From contig JBNJGB010000008.1 of the NCBI GenBank assembly GCA_051747385.1, positions 137,493 to 201,492 of the forward strand: a stretch of 64,000 bases of DNA, in the 5' to 3' direction. Shown piece after piece: positions 1-7,992 of the stretch (the stretch's first letter is position 1; the number at the start of each line of letters is the position of its first letter). The stretch comes from JBNJGB01 sp051747385. Lineage in GTDB: Bacteria > Myxococcota_A > UBA9042 > PHBI01 > JACKFB01. Position numbers and translations under genes: made by a program. A model generated the notes under the pieces. The model worked only from the letters and a program-made list of their open reading frames with translations. It did not search any database and was not told the origin of the DNA.

Positions 1-639
1 GGGGTGATAGCCGCGGGCCACCAGGGACTCCAGGTTGTGGGTGAGGGCGTCGAAGCCGGTGGCGGCGGTGAGCCAGGCCGGCATCCCCACCATCAGCGCC
101 GCGTCGCTGATCGCCACGCTCGGCATCAGGTGTGACGACGCGATCATCACCTTCGATCCGCTGTCGGGATCGATGACCACGGTGGAGCGCCCCACCTCGG
201 AGCCCGTGCCCGCCGTCGTCGGGATGGCGATGATCGGCGGCACGTCCGCCCTGATTCGGCCGACACCGCCCTTCGTGACGGCGTAGTCGGCGATGTGCCC
301 CTCGTGGGTGCCCATCAGAGCGATGCCCTTGGCAGCGTCGATGGACGAACCGCCCCCGAGGCCCACGACCACGTCGGCCCCGGACTCGCGGAGCGCCTTC
401 CCGCCGGCGTCGCACTCGGCCGCCTGGGGGTTCGGCGAGACGTCGGACGTGACGGTCCAGGGGATCCCGGCCTCGTCGAGCACCCCGCCGACCTCCGCGA
501 ACAGGGGGAGCTCGCGGACGGTGGGATCCGTGACGATGAGCACGCGGGAGCCCAGCCGGCGCACGTGATCGGCCAGGGACTGCACGGCGCCGGCGCCGAA
601 CTCGATGAGGGTGGGGAACGTGAACGTCGCGCGTGGCAA
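1..639 (-). CDS. Iron-containing alcohol dehydrogenase, 3'-truncated by window edge
   Basis: The N-terminal 213 residues of a group III (Fe-dependent) alcohol dehydrogenase, an NAD(P)-linked cytoplasmic oxidoreductase. The seen segment contains the dinucleotide-binding run GLGGGSSIDAAKG, the family motif TTAGTGSEVG, and the start of the metal site (TAATGFDALTHNLES, then GYHP). The family is normally 380-400 residues, so about half lies outside the window. The start is TTG at 639, chosen because GGAGGTG sits six bases upstream and the protein then begins with the usual FTFPTLIEFGAGAV strand. It is divergent from the uracil-DNA glycosylase gene. The substrate cannot be told from sequence. Confidence 0.9.
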   Translation of the reverse strand, partial: MPRATFTFPTLIEFGAGAVQSLADHVRRLGSRVLIVTDPTVRELPLFAEVGGVLDEAGIPWTVTSDVSPNPQAAECDAGGKALRESGADVVVGLGGGSSIDAAKGIALMGTHEGHIADYAVTKGGVGRIRADVPPIIAIPTTAGTGSEVGRSTVVIDPDSGSKVMIASSHLMPSVAISDAALMVGMPAWLTAATGFDALTHNLESLVARGYHP

Positions 640-696
640 GCTGCACCTCCGGTCGGGACGATCCTCTTTGCCGTGACGAGCCTCCGGACGCAATAG

Positions 697-735
697 TGAC
701 TCCTGGGCCGGACCGGAGTTTCGTCACAGGAGTCA
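697..735. repeat. 9-bp perfect inverted repeat between divergent genes
   Basis: TGACTCCTG (697-705) and its exact complement CAGGAGTCA (727-735) are separated by 21 bp. They lie between the divergent alcohol dehydrogenase and uracil-DNA glycosylase genes. CAATAG occurs just before the left arm and again overlapping the end of the right arm. The position fits an operator for a dimeric regulator or a cruciform, but no regulator gene is adjacent. The function is inference. Confidence 0.4.
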
Positions 736-775
736 ATAGTCGTCGCCGGCTTCGGGGAGCAGGCGGGAGGTGTGC

Positions 776-1474
776 GTGCAGGACGAGAGGCGGAGCTTCG
801 ACGCCCTCCAGGACGAGGTGACCGCGTGCCGGGCCTGTCCGCGGCTCGTGGCGTGGCGAGAGCGCGTCGCCCGGGACAAGAGGCGGGCCTTCGAGGACTG
901 GACCTACTGGGGGAGGCCGGTGCCGTCCTTCGGAGAGCCCACCGCCCGGATGCTGGTCCTGGGACTGGCGCCGGCGGCCCACGGCGGGAACCGGACGGGG
1001 CGGATGTTCACGGGGGACGACGCCGGGGACTGGCTGTTCCGGGCCCTGTACCGCGCGGGCTTCGCGAATCGGCCCACGAGCCGGTCGCGAGACGACGGCC
1101 TGCTTCTCACCGACACCGTGATCACCGCGCCGGTCCGCTGTGCGCCCCCCGGCAACAAGCCCACGGCCGCCGAGTTCAACCGCTGCCGGCGGCGCTGGCT
1201 GGTGCCCGAGCTGGGGCTGCTCCCGCGCCTGGAGCTGGTCGTGGCCCTGGGCGGGGCGGCCTGGGCGCACTACTTCCGGGCGATCGGCGAGCGGGGCTGG
1301 GACGCGCCGAGTCCGCGTCCGGGGTTCGGGCACCTGGCGGTGGTCGAGGAGGGCCTCCCCCACGTGCTCCTGGGGAGCTACCACCCGTCCCGATACAACA
1401 CGAACACGGGGCGCCTGACCGAGGGGATGCTCGACGCGGTCTTCGAGGAGGCCCGCCGGCGCCTGGACGGCTGA
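776..1474 (+). CDS. Uracil-DNA glycosylase, family 4/5 (UdgB-like), Fe-S protein
   Basis: Removes uracil (and in family 5 also hypoxanthine) from DNA in base-excision repair. About 232 residues. Motif 1 reads GLAPAAHGGNRTG, where the Ala-Ala in place of a catalytic Asp/Asn is typical of family 5. Motif 2 reads HPSRYNTN near residue 205. Four Cys (CRACP near the N-terminus, then RCAPP and RCRRRW around residues 122-138) match the 4Fe-4S cluster of families 4 and 5. The upstream GTG at 770 is in frame, but GTG at 776 is preferred because GGGAGG at 765-770 then has a 5-base spacer. It lies upstream of the addB-addA repair genes on the same strand. Confidence 0.9.
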   Translation: MQDERRSFDALQDEVTACRACPRLVAWRERVARDKRRAFEDWTYWGRPVPSFGEPTARMLVLGLAPAAHGGNRTGRMFTGDDAGDWLFRALYRAGFANRPTSRSRDDGLLLTDTVITAPVRCAPPGNKPTAAEFNRCRRRWLVPELGLLPRLELVVALGGAAWAHYFRAIGERGWDAPSPRPGFGHLAVVEEGLPHVLLGSYHPSRYNTNTGRLTEGMLDAVFEEARRRLDG

Positions 1475-1647
1475 CGGCGGCCGCGCCCGCCGGTCGCTGC
1501 CACGCCCTTGCGCCGCGGGCGCTTCGTGGTCCTGGTCGCAGATTCCGTGCAACGAATCCGCCCGAGACCGTCATGGGTGGGTGGTGGGGGTGGCCCACCC
1601 GCGGCGCCAGCATTTCGTCCCGGCGCCGACGGTGATAGAGGGCATCC

Positions 1648-4491
1648 GTGCGTTGGCCCGAGCCCGGACAGTGGTACGCGGAGGTCGCCGGGGAGCCGGC
1701 GGAGGCCGCGGCGCGCCTGGTCGCCGAGGCGGAGGCCGGGAGCCCCCTCGCCGGCGACGGACCGCGCGTGCTCGCCCCCGACGGCCGGACGGCCGAGGTG
1801 GTGCGGGCCTGGCTCCGCCACCTCGCGGGTCGGGGCGCCGTGCGGAGCGATCGGGTGCTGACGGCCACGATGCTCCCCGATCGCGTGCTGGAGCCCGAGG
1901 AGGATCGCCCGCCGGCCGGGGACGCCGTCGTCTCGGAGATCGCCCGCGCCGTCGATCACGCCGTGCGCGCCCACCCGGACTCCTTCCCGACGCTGTCGGC
2001 CTTCGCGTCGGGCGCCGGCCTGCCGACGGCCCTGGCGCGCCTGTTCGGCGACGTGCGACGGGCCGGCCTGCACAGCCGGGATCCCGGGGCGGTGGCCAGC
2101 CTGGAGCGGCTGGAGCCGGAGGCCCTCGGCCGCGAGCTGCTCCAGGCCATGGGCATGTTCGAGGGGGCCCTCGAGCGCGCGGGCTGGTGGGACGGCCCGG
2201 CGAGGCTGCGCGCGGCCGCCGCGGCGGTGGATCGGCTCGGACCCGGCCCCTGGATCGTGTGCGGCTTCGGCCACGTCCCCATGGCGCTGCTGGACCTCCT
2301 CGGGGCCGTGGCCGGGCGGAACCCCGTGCTCTGGCTGGTCCCGGTCGGCGGGGAGGACCCGGACCGGGAGGGGCTCTGGCCGGATCGGCGCTCCCTGGCC
2401 TGGGCCGGCGCGGCGCGATGGCGTGGCTGGACGCCGCCGGGCCCGGAGCCCGATGCGCCCCCTCCGCCTCGCTGCGTGCGCCTCGCCGGGCCGGCCGAGG
2501 TGGCGTACACGGCCGTGAATCGCGCACTCGAGGCGCCGGGGACGGTGCTCCTCGCGGCGGAGCCGCGCGTGTGGCTGCCCCTGCTGGAGGAGGCGTGCGC
2601 TCGGCGCGGCGCGAGGCTCGTGGGCGAGCGTGGGCCGGCCACCGTCGCATCGCCGACGCGGTGGATCTCCGGCCTGGTGGACGCGTGGGCGCACGATCTC
2701 ACCGCCGCCCGGGCCGCGGACCTCCTGGAGATCGGCGCGCGGCTGGGGCTCCGTGGGTGGGAGCCGGGCGGGGCGGACCGCGCGGACGCCACGCTCCGGA
2801 GGCTCGGGATCACCCGGGGCCGGGAGGCGGTGCTCGAGGCCCTCGGCCGGCTCGGGCGTCCGCTCGATCGGGCGTTCCGCCGGCTGGACGGGGCCCGGGA
2901 CGCGGCCGGCGCCCTGCGCGCCGTCTCGGAGATCCTGGCGGACGCCGGCGTCCACGGGTCGGCGGGGCGCGGACCCTCGGTCCCGGCCCGGGAGGCCGCG
3001 GACCAGGCGGGGCAGCTGCGGGCGCTGCTGGAGGACCTCGCCGGCCGCCTGCCGCACGCGTGGCCCGAGGAGCCGGCCCACACGCCAGAGCTTCTCGCCG
3101 CGCGGTTCCGCGAAGCCCTGGCGGCGAGCGTCCCCGCGCGGAGGGTGGGCGTTCCGCCGGGCGGAGCGACGCCGGTCGTGCGACTCGAAGCGCTGGACGC
3201 GCCGCTGGGGCCGGACGTCGGCCGGGTGATCCTCCTGGGTGTCGCGGAGGGCGACCTCGTGCCCCGGGGCGGCTCGACCCACCTCATCCCGGACCGGATT
3301 CGGGCCGCCGGCCCCGTGGCGACGATGGCCCACTGGCCCTGGCACGCGGACGGCGTGACGGCGCGGCGGAGGCGCCTGGAGGCGCTGCTGTCGGGCCGGC
3401 TCGGCCCGGCCGTGGAGTGCCTGGAGCCCACCCGGGACGTGCGGGGGCGGGAGCACGTGCCCTGGTCGGGGCTGCCGGAGGCGGAGGAGTCCGCGCCGCC
3501 GCTGGACCGCTCGCCGCGCCTCGCGCCGCCCCCGGTGCCCGAGGGCGCCGGGGTGCGGATCCCCGACCTGGCGCGGCGGGTGGGGCTCCGCGGCGGCCGG
3601 GGCCTCGCGGCCACCACCGTGGATACCTGGCGGGCCTGCCCCCGGCGGTTCTACTTCGAGCGCATCCTCCGGGCCGAGGATCGGGAGCCGGTGTCCTTCG
3701 ATCTGGACGCCCGCCAGCGCGGGACCTGGCTCCACGACCTCCTGCGGGATCTCTTCGTCCGCTACCCCGGCTGGTGGCGCGACGAGCCCACGCCCGCGGC
3801 GGTCCGCGAGCTGTTCGACGACCTCCGGGATCGGGACGGAGAGTCCCTGGTGGCCGGCGCCTCGCGGCAGTTCCTGGACCTCCAGGCGACGCGGTACCTG
3901 GACGCGGCGTCCGGCGCCATGGCGGAGCACGCCGAGGCCCTGGGCGGGACCCCCGGCGTCGTGCCCGTGGGCTTCGAGGTGTCCATGCGCTCGACCCACG
4001 AGCGCGAGGGCGGAGATCCCGTCGTGCTTCGCGGGACCCTGGATCGCCTGGACCTGGTCCGCGGGGCGGACGGCCGGGCCGAGGGCTTCGTGGTCCTGGA
4101 CTACAAGACCGGCGCCGTGTCCGGCTACGCGGTGGGCAGGAGGGGGCCGGAGCGGAAGGTCCAGCTTCTCCTGTACGCCTGGATGGCGGAGCGGACGCTC
4201 GGCCTGCCGTGCCTCGCCACCCTCGCCGTGCCCGTCCTCTCCGGCGGATCGCCCCGCGGGGTGATCCTCGCCGACCCCGACATGCCGCCGGTGCCGGGTT
4301 GGGAGGTGGCCGGCACGCGGACCGACCGGGTGGAGCGCGCCGACTTCGAGGCGGCCATGGAGGAGGCCCTGGACGCGGCGCTGGATGTGGCGGATGCCGT
4401 CCGGGTCGGGCGCTTCCCGGCCGAGCCGACGAGCCCGCGCCTCTGCCAGCGGTGCCCCCACAGCCTCTACTGCCCGAGGGAGCGCACGTGA
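1648..4491 (+). CDS. addB: AddB-like subunit of a RecBCD-type helicase-nuclease
   Basis: 947 residues. The C-terminal third is a RecB-family PD-(D/E)xK nuclease with motifs GTLDRLDL (about 796), LDYKTG (about 817) and QLLLYAW. It is closed by an iron-staple pattern: one Cys at TWRACPRRFYF (about 663) and three in CQRCPHSLYC at the extreme C-terminus. The N-terminal helicase-like part lacks a Walker A; the corresponding region reads APDGRTAEVV with no GKT/S. The subunit should therefore be structural plus nuclease, as in AddB/RecC types. The GTG start at 1648 follows a weak purine-rich leader. The stop overlaps the next start in GTGA, so it is translationally coupled to addA. Role: resection of double-strand breaks for homologous recombination. 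Confidence 0.85.
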   Translation: MRWPEPGQWYAEVAGEPAEAAARLVAEAEAGSPLAGDGPRVLAPDGRTAEVVRAWLRHLAGRGAVRSDRVLTATMLPDRVLEPEEDRPPAGDAVVSEIARAVDHAVRAHPDSFPTLSAFASGAGLPTALARLFGDVRRAGLHSRDPGAVASLERLEPEALGRELLQAMGMFEGALERAGWWDGPARLRAAAAAVDRLGPGPWIVCGFGHVPMALLDLLGAVAGRNPVLWLVPVGGEDPDREGLWPDRRSLAWAGAARWRGWTPPGPEPDAPPPPRCVRLAGPAEVAYTAVNRALEAPGTVLLAAEPRVWLPLLEEACARRGARLVGERGPATVASPTRWISGLVDAWAHDLTAARAADLLEIGARLGLRGWEPGGADRADATLRRLGITRGREAVLEALGRLGRPLDRAFRRLDGARDAAGALRAVSEILADAGVHGSAGRGPSVPAREAADQAGQLRALLEDLAGRLPHAWPEEPAHTPELLAARFREALAASVPARRVGVPPGGATPVVRLEALDAPLGPDVGRVILLGVAEGDLVPRGGSTHLIPDRIRAAGPVATMAHWPWHADGVTARRRRLEALLSGRLGPAVECLEPTRDVRGREHVPWSGLPEAEESAPPLDRSPRLAPPPVPEGAGVRIPDLARRVGLRGGRGLAATTVDTWRACPRRFYFERILRAEDREPVSFDLDARQRGTWLHDLLRDLFVRYPGWWRDEPTPAAVRELFDDLRDRDGESLVAGASRQFLDLQATRYLDAASGAMAEHAEALGGTPGVVPVGFEVSMRSTHEREGGDPVVLRGTLDRLDLVRGADGRAEGFVVLDYKTGAVSGYAVGRRGPERKVQLLLYAWMAERTLGLPCLATLAVPVLSGGSPRGVILADPDMPPVPGWEVAGTRTDRVERADFEAAMEEALDAALDVADAVRVGRFPAEPTSPRLCQRCPHSLYCPRERT

Positions 4492-7400
4492 GCGGCCTGC
4501 CCCGGGATCCGTCCGCGCTCACGGCGCGCTTCGGCCTGACGGACGAGCAGGCCGCGGCGGTGGCGCGTCGTGGCTGCCTGGTCGTGGTCTCCGCGGGCGC
4601 CGGCACCGGCAAGACCACGACCATGGCCAGCCGGTACGTGGACACCGCGCTCCTGCTGGCCGAGGAGGAGCATCGGCTCCGCCCGGGGCGACCTCCCCGT
4701 CCCCGGCGCGTGCTGGAGCGGATCGCCGCCGTGACCTTCACGGAGCTCGCGGCCGGCGAGCTGCGGGCCCGCATCGGCGGGGTCTTCGAGCGGGTCGCGC
4801 CGGGGCTGGAGGCCTGGCCGGCCCTGCGGCGGTTCGCCGAGGAGGCCGCGCGCCTGGAGGGCGACCTGCCCATCGGCACCATCCACGCCCTGTGCGGGCG
4901 ACTGCTGCGGCGCATGGCGTTCACCGGGGCGGTGACGCCGGACTTCCAGGTCCTCGACGAGCTGGATCGGGGCCTCCTGCGGCAGGCGGCGCTCGACGAC
5001 ACCTTCGACGCCGTGGCCGACGACGCGCCGGCCCTGCTGGAGCGCCTCCTCGCCGGCCGCGACCAGGCTGCGCGGCTCCGGGCCACCCTGGGCGCGCTCG
5101 TCGACGGGCTCACGCCCGAGCAGATCGGGGCGCTGGCCGAGCGGAGCCGGGAGGAGGTGGCGCGGGAGGCGGCGCGCCTCGGTGTGGCCCTGATCGAGCG
5201 CGTGGCGACCCGCCCCGAGGTGCGAGACGCCGTGGAGGAGGCGGACCTCCGCCGCGCGGAGCTGGAGCCCGCCGGCCCGAAGCCGTTCGCGGCCGCCCTG
5301 GACGCGGGGCTGCGCTGGGTGCGGGGGCAGGGGTCGGCGTCCCTGGCCGCCGGGAAGGTCCCTGCCTTCCGGGCGACGGAGCGGCGCCTGTCCAAGGTGG
5401 ATCCCGGCGCGGCGCCTGCGCTGGAGCGCTTCGTGGCGGCCCTCGAGCGCCTGCGGAAGGTCTCCGAGCCGATCCGGAAGGCCCTGGACGACGAGGTGCT
5501 CGATCGCGAGCACGCCTGGACCCGGGACGTGGCGCGCGTGGCCCTCCGGGCGGCCCGTCACGTCCGCCACGCCAAGGACGTCCGGGGTGCGGTGGACTTC
5601 GACGACCTGGAGCGCCTGGCCCTCCTGGCCCTCCGGACCGCGCGGCACGACGGCAGGCCGGCGCACCCCTTCGACGAGATCCTGGTGGACGAGTTCCAGG
5701 ACACCTCGGCCCGCCAGGTGGCGGTCCTGCGCGAGCTGTCCGGGCCGGAGATGTCCCGCGTCTTCGCGGTGGGCGACGCGAAGCAGTCCATCTACCGCTT
5801 CCGCGGCGCCGACGTGGCCGTGTTCAACCGGGTCGCGGAGCAGGCTCCCGGCGGACCGGCGCCACTGACCGTCAACCGCCGCAGTACGGAGGGCGTGATG
5901 GCGTTCGTCAACGCCCTGTTCGCCCGCGTGTTCCCCGAGCGGCCGCCCCCCGAGGCGCCGTGGGTCGCGCCGATGCAGCGGCTGGACACCGTGCGCGCGG
6001 ACGAGCCCGGAGCGCCCCTCCCGCCGCTCGTGGTGGCCCCCTGGTGGGCCGGCCCGGACGGCGAGGAGGACAAGCCCCCGAGCGCCGAGGAGCTCCGGAG
6101 GCGCGACGCCGAGGTCACGGCCGACGTGGTGACGGCGCTCATGGCACGCCTGGGCGAGCGGCGGGCCGAGCTCGGGGTGCTCCTCCGAGCCGTCCGGGGA
6201 GCGCGCCGCGTCTACGCCGACGCCATCGCCGACCGCGGCGTCCCGGTCGCGGTGGAGGCGGGCGGCACCTTCGCGCGGGACGGGGCGGCGGCCACCGGGA
6301 TCGCCCTCCTGCGGGCCCTGGCGCTGCCGGGACACGCCGCGGCGTGGGTGGCGACCCTCCGCGGCCCCCTCGTCGGCCTCGACGACGACCTGGTGGCGCG
6401 GCTCGCGACCCGAGGTGAGCGCGCGTGGCCGGAGCGGGTGGAGACCCTGGCGATGGAGCAGCCGCTGCTCGTGGCCCACGCCGGACCGACGCTGGAGGCC
6501 CTGGTCGTCGCCAGCCGAGCGTCGCTGTCCCTGGCCGTCCGGGCGCGGCGCGTGGTCGAGGCGGCGGGCCTGGCGTCCCGGCAGCTCGACAAGCTGCTCG
6601 ACCTGGCCCGCGACCTGGAGCAGCGCGGTCTCGGCCCCCTCGAGGTGGTGGAGTGGTTCGAGGCCCTGGCCGCCGACGACAAGGAGAAGCGGGTCCCCGA
6701 TCCGCCGGGGGAGGGCGTCGCGGTCCGCGCGCTCACCGTGCACGCCTCGAAGGGCCTGGAGTTCCCGGTCGTCGTCGCGTCCCAGCTCGGGGATCCCCTC
6801 GTCCGCACGTCCGGCGGGGTCCGCGACGTGGTCGACGACGGCGACGGGACCCGGGTGGCCCTGTCCATCCCCGACGCCCCCGCGACGGTCGCAAGGACGT
6901 GGAACCTGGTCATGGAGCGGGAGCGGGAGGAGGCCGAGCAGCTTCGCCTCCTCTACGTGGCCTTGACGCGGGCCCGCGACCACCTCGTGCTGCCGCTGCC
7001 CGTGGGCCTGCAGGACGGCGGAGCGGGGACGGCGGCGGGGATCCTCGGAGACCTCCTCTCCGGCCTGGACCTGGAGCGGGAGGGGCCGCAGGACCTGCCG
7101 TTGCCCGGCGGGGAGCGCCTCCCGGTGCTCGTCTGGCCCTGGAGGCCGAGCGAGGGGGAAGGAGCGGAGAGCGCGGACGGGGGGATCCCGGTCCGCCGCC
7201 CCGTGCGGGTTCCGCCGGTGTCGGCCGGTCCGGCGACCTGGTCCATCACACGCCTCGCCAGCCTGGCGTTCTGCCCCGCCTACCACGCCCAGGCGCCCGT
7301 GGCGCCGTGGCCCTCGCCCATCCGTCCGCGCGAGTACCCCGATCCGCCACCCCAACCGGGGGATCGGCCGACGTCGTCCGCCGAGCGGGGGACCCTCGTG

Positions 7401-7988
7401 CACCGCTGGTTCGAGCAGGCCGGGGCGGCCGGGAGCGTCGGGGACGCGCCTCTTCCGCCGGCCCTCGCGGAGGAGGGGGACGCCCTGCTGGCCCGCCTCC
7501 GGGCGGTCGTCGAGCACCCGTCGCTCCGCGCGGCCTTCGCCCCCTCTTCGGAGGCCTGGCCCGAGCTTCCCCTGGAGGCCGACCGCGACGGCCTGATCCT
7601 CTCCGGCACGCTGGACCGCCTGGCCCTGTCGGCCGGGCCGGACGGCCGCCTCGTGGCCACGGTGGTCGACTTCAAGACCGGCCGCACGGGCTTCCCCGGG
7701 CCTGGCGGGCAGAACCCGGCGTACCTGGAGGCCTATCGCTTCCAGATCGCAGCTTACGCGTGGATGCTCGGCGAGCTCCTCGGACAGCGGCTGCACCCGC
7801 GCGTAGCGGGCCGCCTCGCCTTCGTGGATCTGGGCGAGGTCGTCTCCGTGGACCTGGACCTGGACGAGGCGCGCGGCCGCGTCGACCGCGTGCTCGCCGA
7901 GATCCGGCGCCCCGGCAGCCTCCCGCCGAACCACGCCGCGTGCGGCGACTGCAGGATGCAGGGGTTCTGCGCCGTCGCGCGATCCTGA
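4488..7988 (+). CDS. addA: AddA-like ATP-dependent helicase-nuclease subunit
   Basis: 1166 residues, UvrD/Rep superfamily 1 helicase plus RecB nuclease. Visible helicase motifs are Walker A SAGAGTGKTT (about 36-45), DEFQDTS (about 400), GDAKQSIYRFRGAD, VHASKGLEFPVV (about 752) and LYVALTRARDHL (about 822). The nuclease domain has GTLDRLAL (about 1040), VDFKTG (about 1060) and QIAAYAW. Unusually for AddA it also carries a Cys set like that of AddB: one at LAFCPAYH (about 929) and CGDCRMQGFC at the C-terminus, suggesting a second Fe-S cluster. The GTG start at 4488 overlaps the addB stop. It acts with AddB in the cytoplasm on broken DNA ends. Confidence 0.9.
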   Translation: MSGLPRDPSALTARFGLTDEQAAAVARRGCLVVVSAGAGTGKTTTMASRYVDTALLLAEEEHRLRPGRPPRPRRVLERIAAVTFTELAAGELRARIGGVFERVAPGLEAWPALRRFAEEAARLEGDLPIGTIHALCGRLLRRMAFTGAVTPDFQVLDELDRGLLRQAALDDTFDAVADDAPALLERLLAGRDQAARLRATLGALVDGLTPEQIGALAERSREEVAREAARLGVALIERVATRPEVRDAVEEADLRRAELEPAGPKPFAAALDAGLRWVRGQGSASLAAGKVPAFRATERRLSKVDPGAAPALERFVAALERLRKVSEPIRKALDDEVLDREHAWTRDVARVALRAARHVRHAKDVRGAVDFDDLERLALLALRTARHDGRPAHPFDEILVDEFQDTSARQVAVLRELSGPEMSRVFAVGDAKQSIYRFRGADVAVFNRVAEQAPGGPAPLTVNRRSTEGVMAFVNALFARVFPERPPPEAPWVAPMQRLDTVRADEPGAPLPPLVVAPWWAGPDGEEDKPPSAEELRRRDAEVTADVVTALMARLGERRAELGVLLRAVRGARRVYADAIADRGVPVAVEAGGTFARDGAAATGIALLRALALPGHAAAWVATLRGPLVGLDDDLVARLATRGERAWPERVETLAMEQPLLVAHAGPTLEALVVASRASLSLAVRARRVVEAAGLASRQLDKLLDLARDLEQRGLGPLEVVEWFEALAADDKEKRVPDPPGEGVAVRALTVHASKGLEFPVVVASQLGDPLVRTSGGVRDVVDDGDGTRVALSIPDAPATVARTWNLVMEREREEAEQLRLLYVALTRARDHLVLPLPVGLQDGGAGTAAGILGDLLSGLDLEREGPQDLPLPGGERLPVLVWPWRPSEGEGAESADGGIPVRRPVRVPPVSAGPATWSITRLASLAFCPAYHAQAPVAPWPSPIRPREYPDPPPQPGDRPTSSAERGTLVHRWFEQAGAAGSVGDAPLPPALAEEGDALLARLRAVVEHPSLRAAFAPSSEAWPELPLEADRDGLILSGTLDRLALSAGPDGRLVATVVDFKTGRTGFPGPGGQNPAYLEAYRFQIAAYAWMLGELLGQRLHPRVAGRLAFVDLGEVVSVDLDLDEARGRVDRVLAEIRRPGSLPPNHAACGDCRMQGFCAVARS

Positions 7989-7992
7989 ACGC

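Noticed and set aside
1575..1593. Possible G-quadruplex before addB (runs of G separated by T)
   Set aside because: Runs are uneven (3, 3, 2, 5, 2) and such runs are frequent in this GC-rich DNA.
1378..4461. Reverse-strand reading frame of over 1000 codons opposite addB
   Set aside because: Composition is Arg/Pro/Gly/His with no motifs; it mirrors the addB coding frame. GC-rich coding DNA yields such antisense frames.
4467..7934. 1155-codon antisense frame opposite addA
   Set aside because: Low-complexity, no motif; addA itself has all helicase and nuclease motifs.
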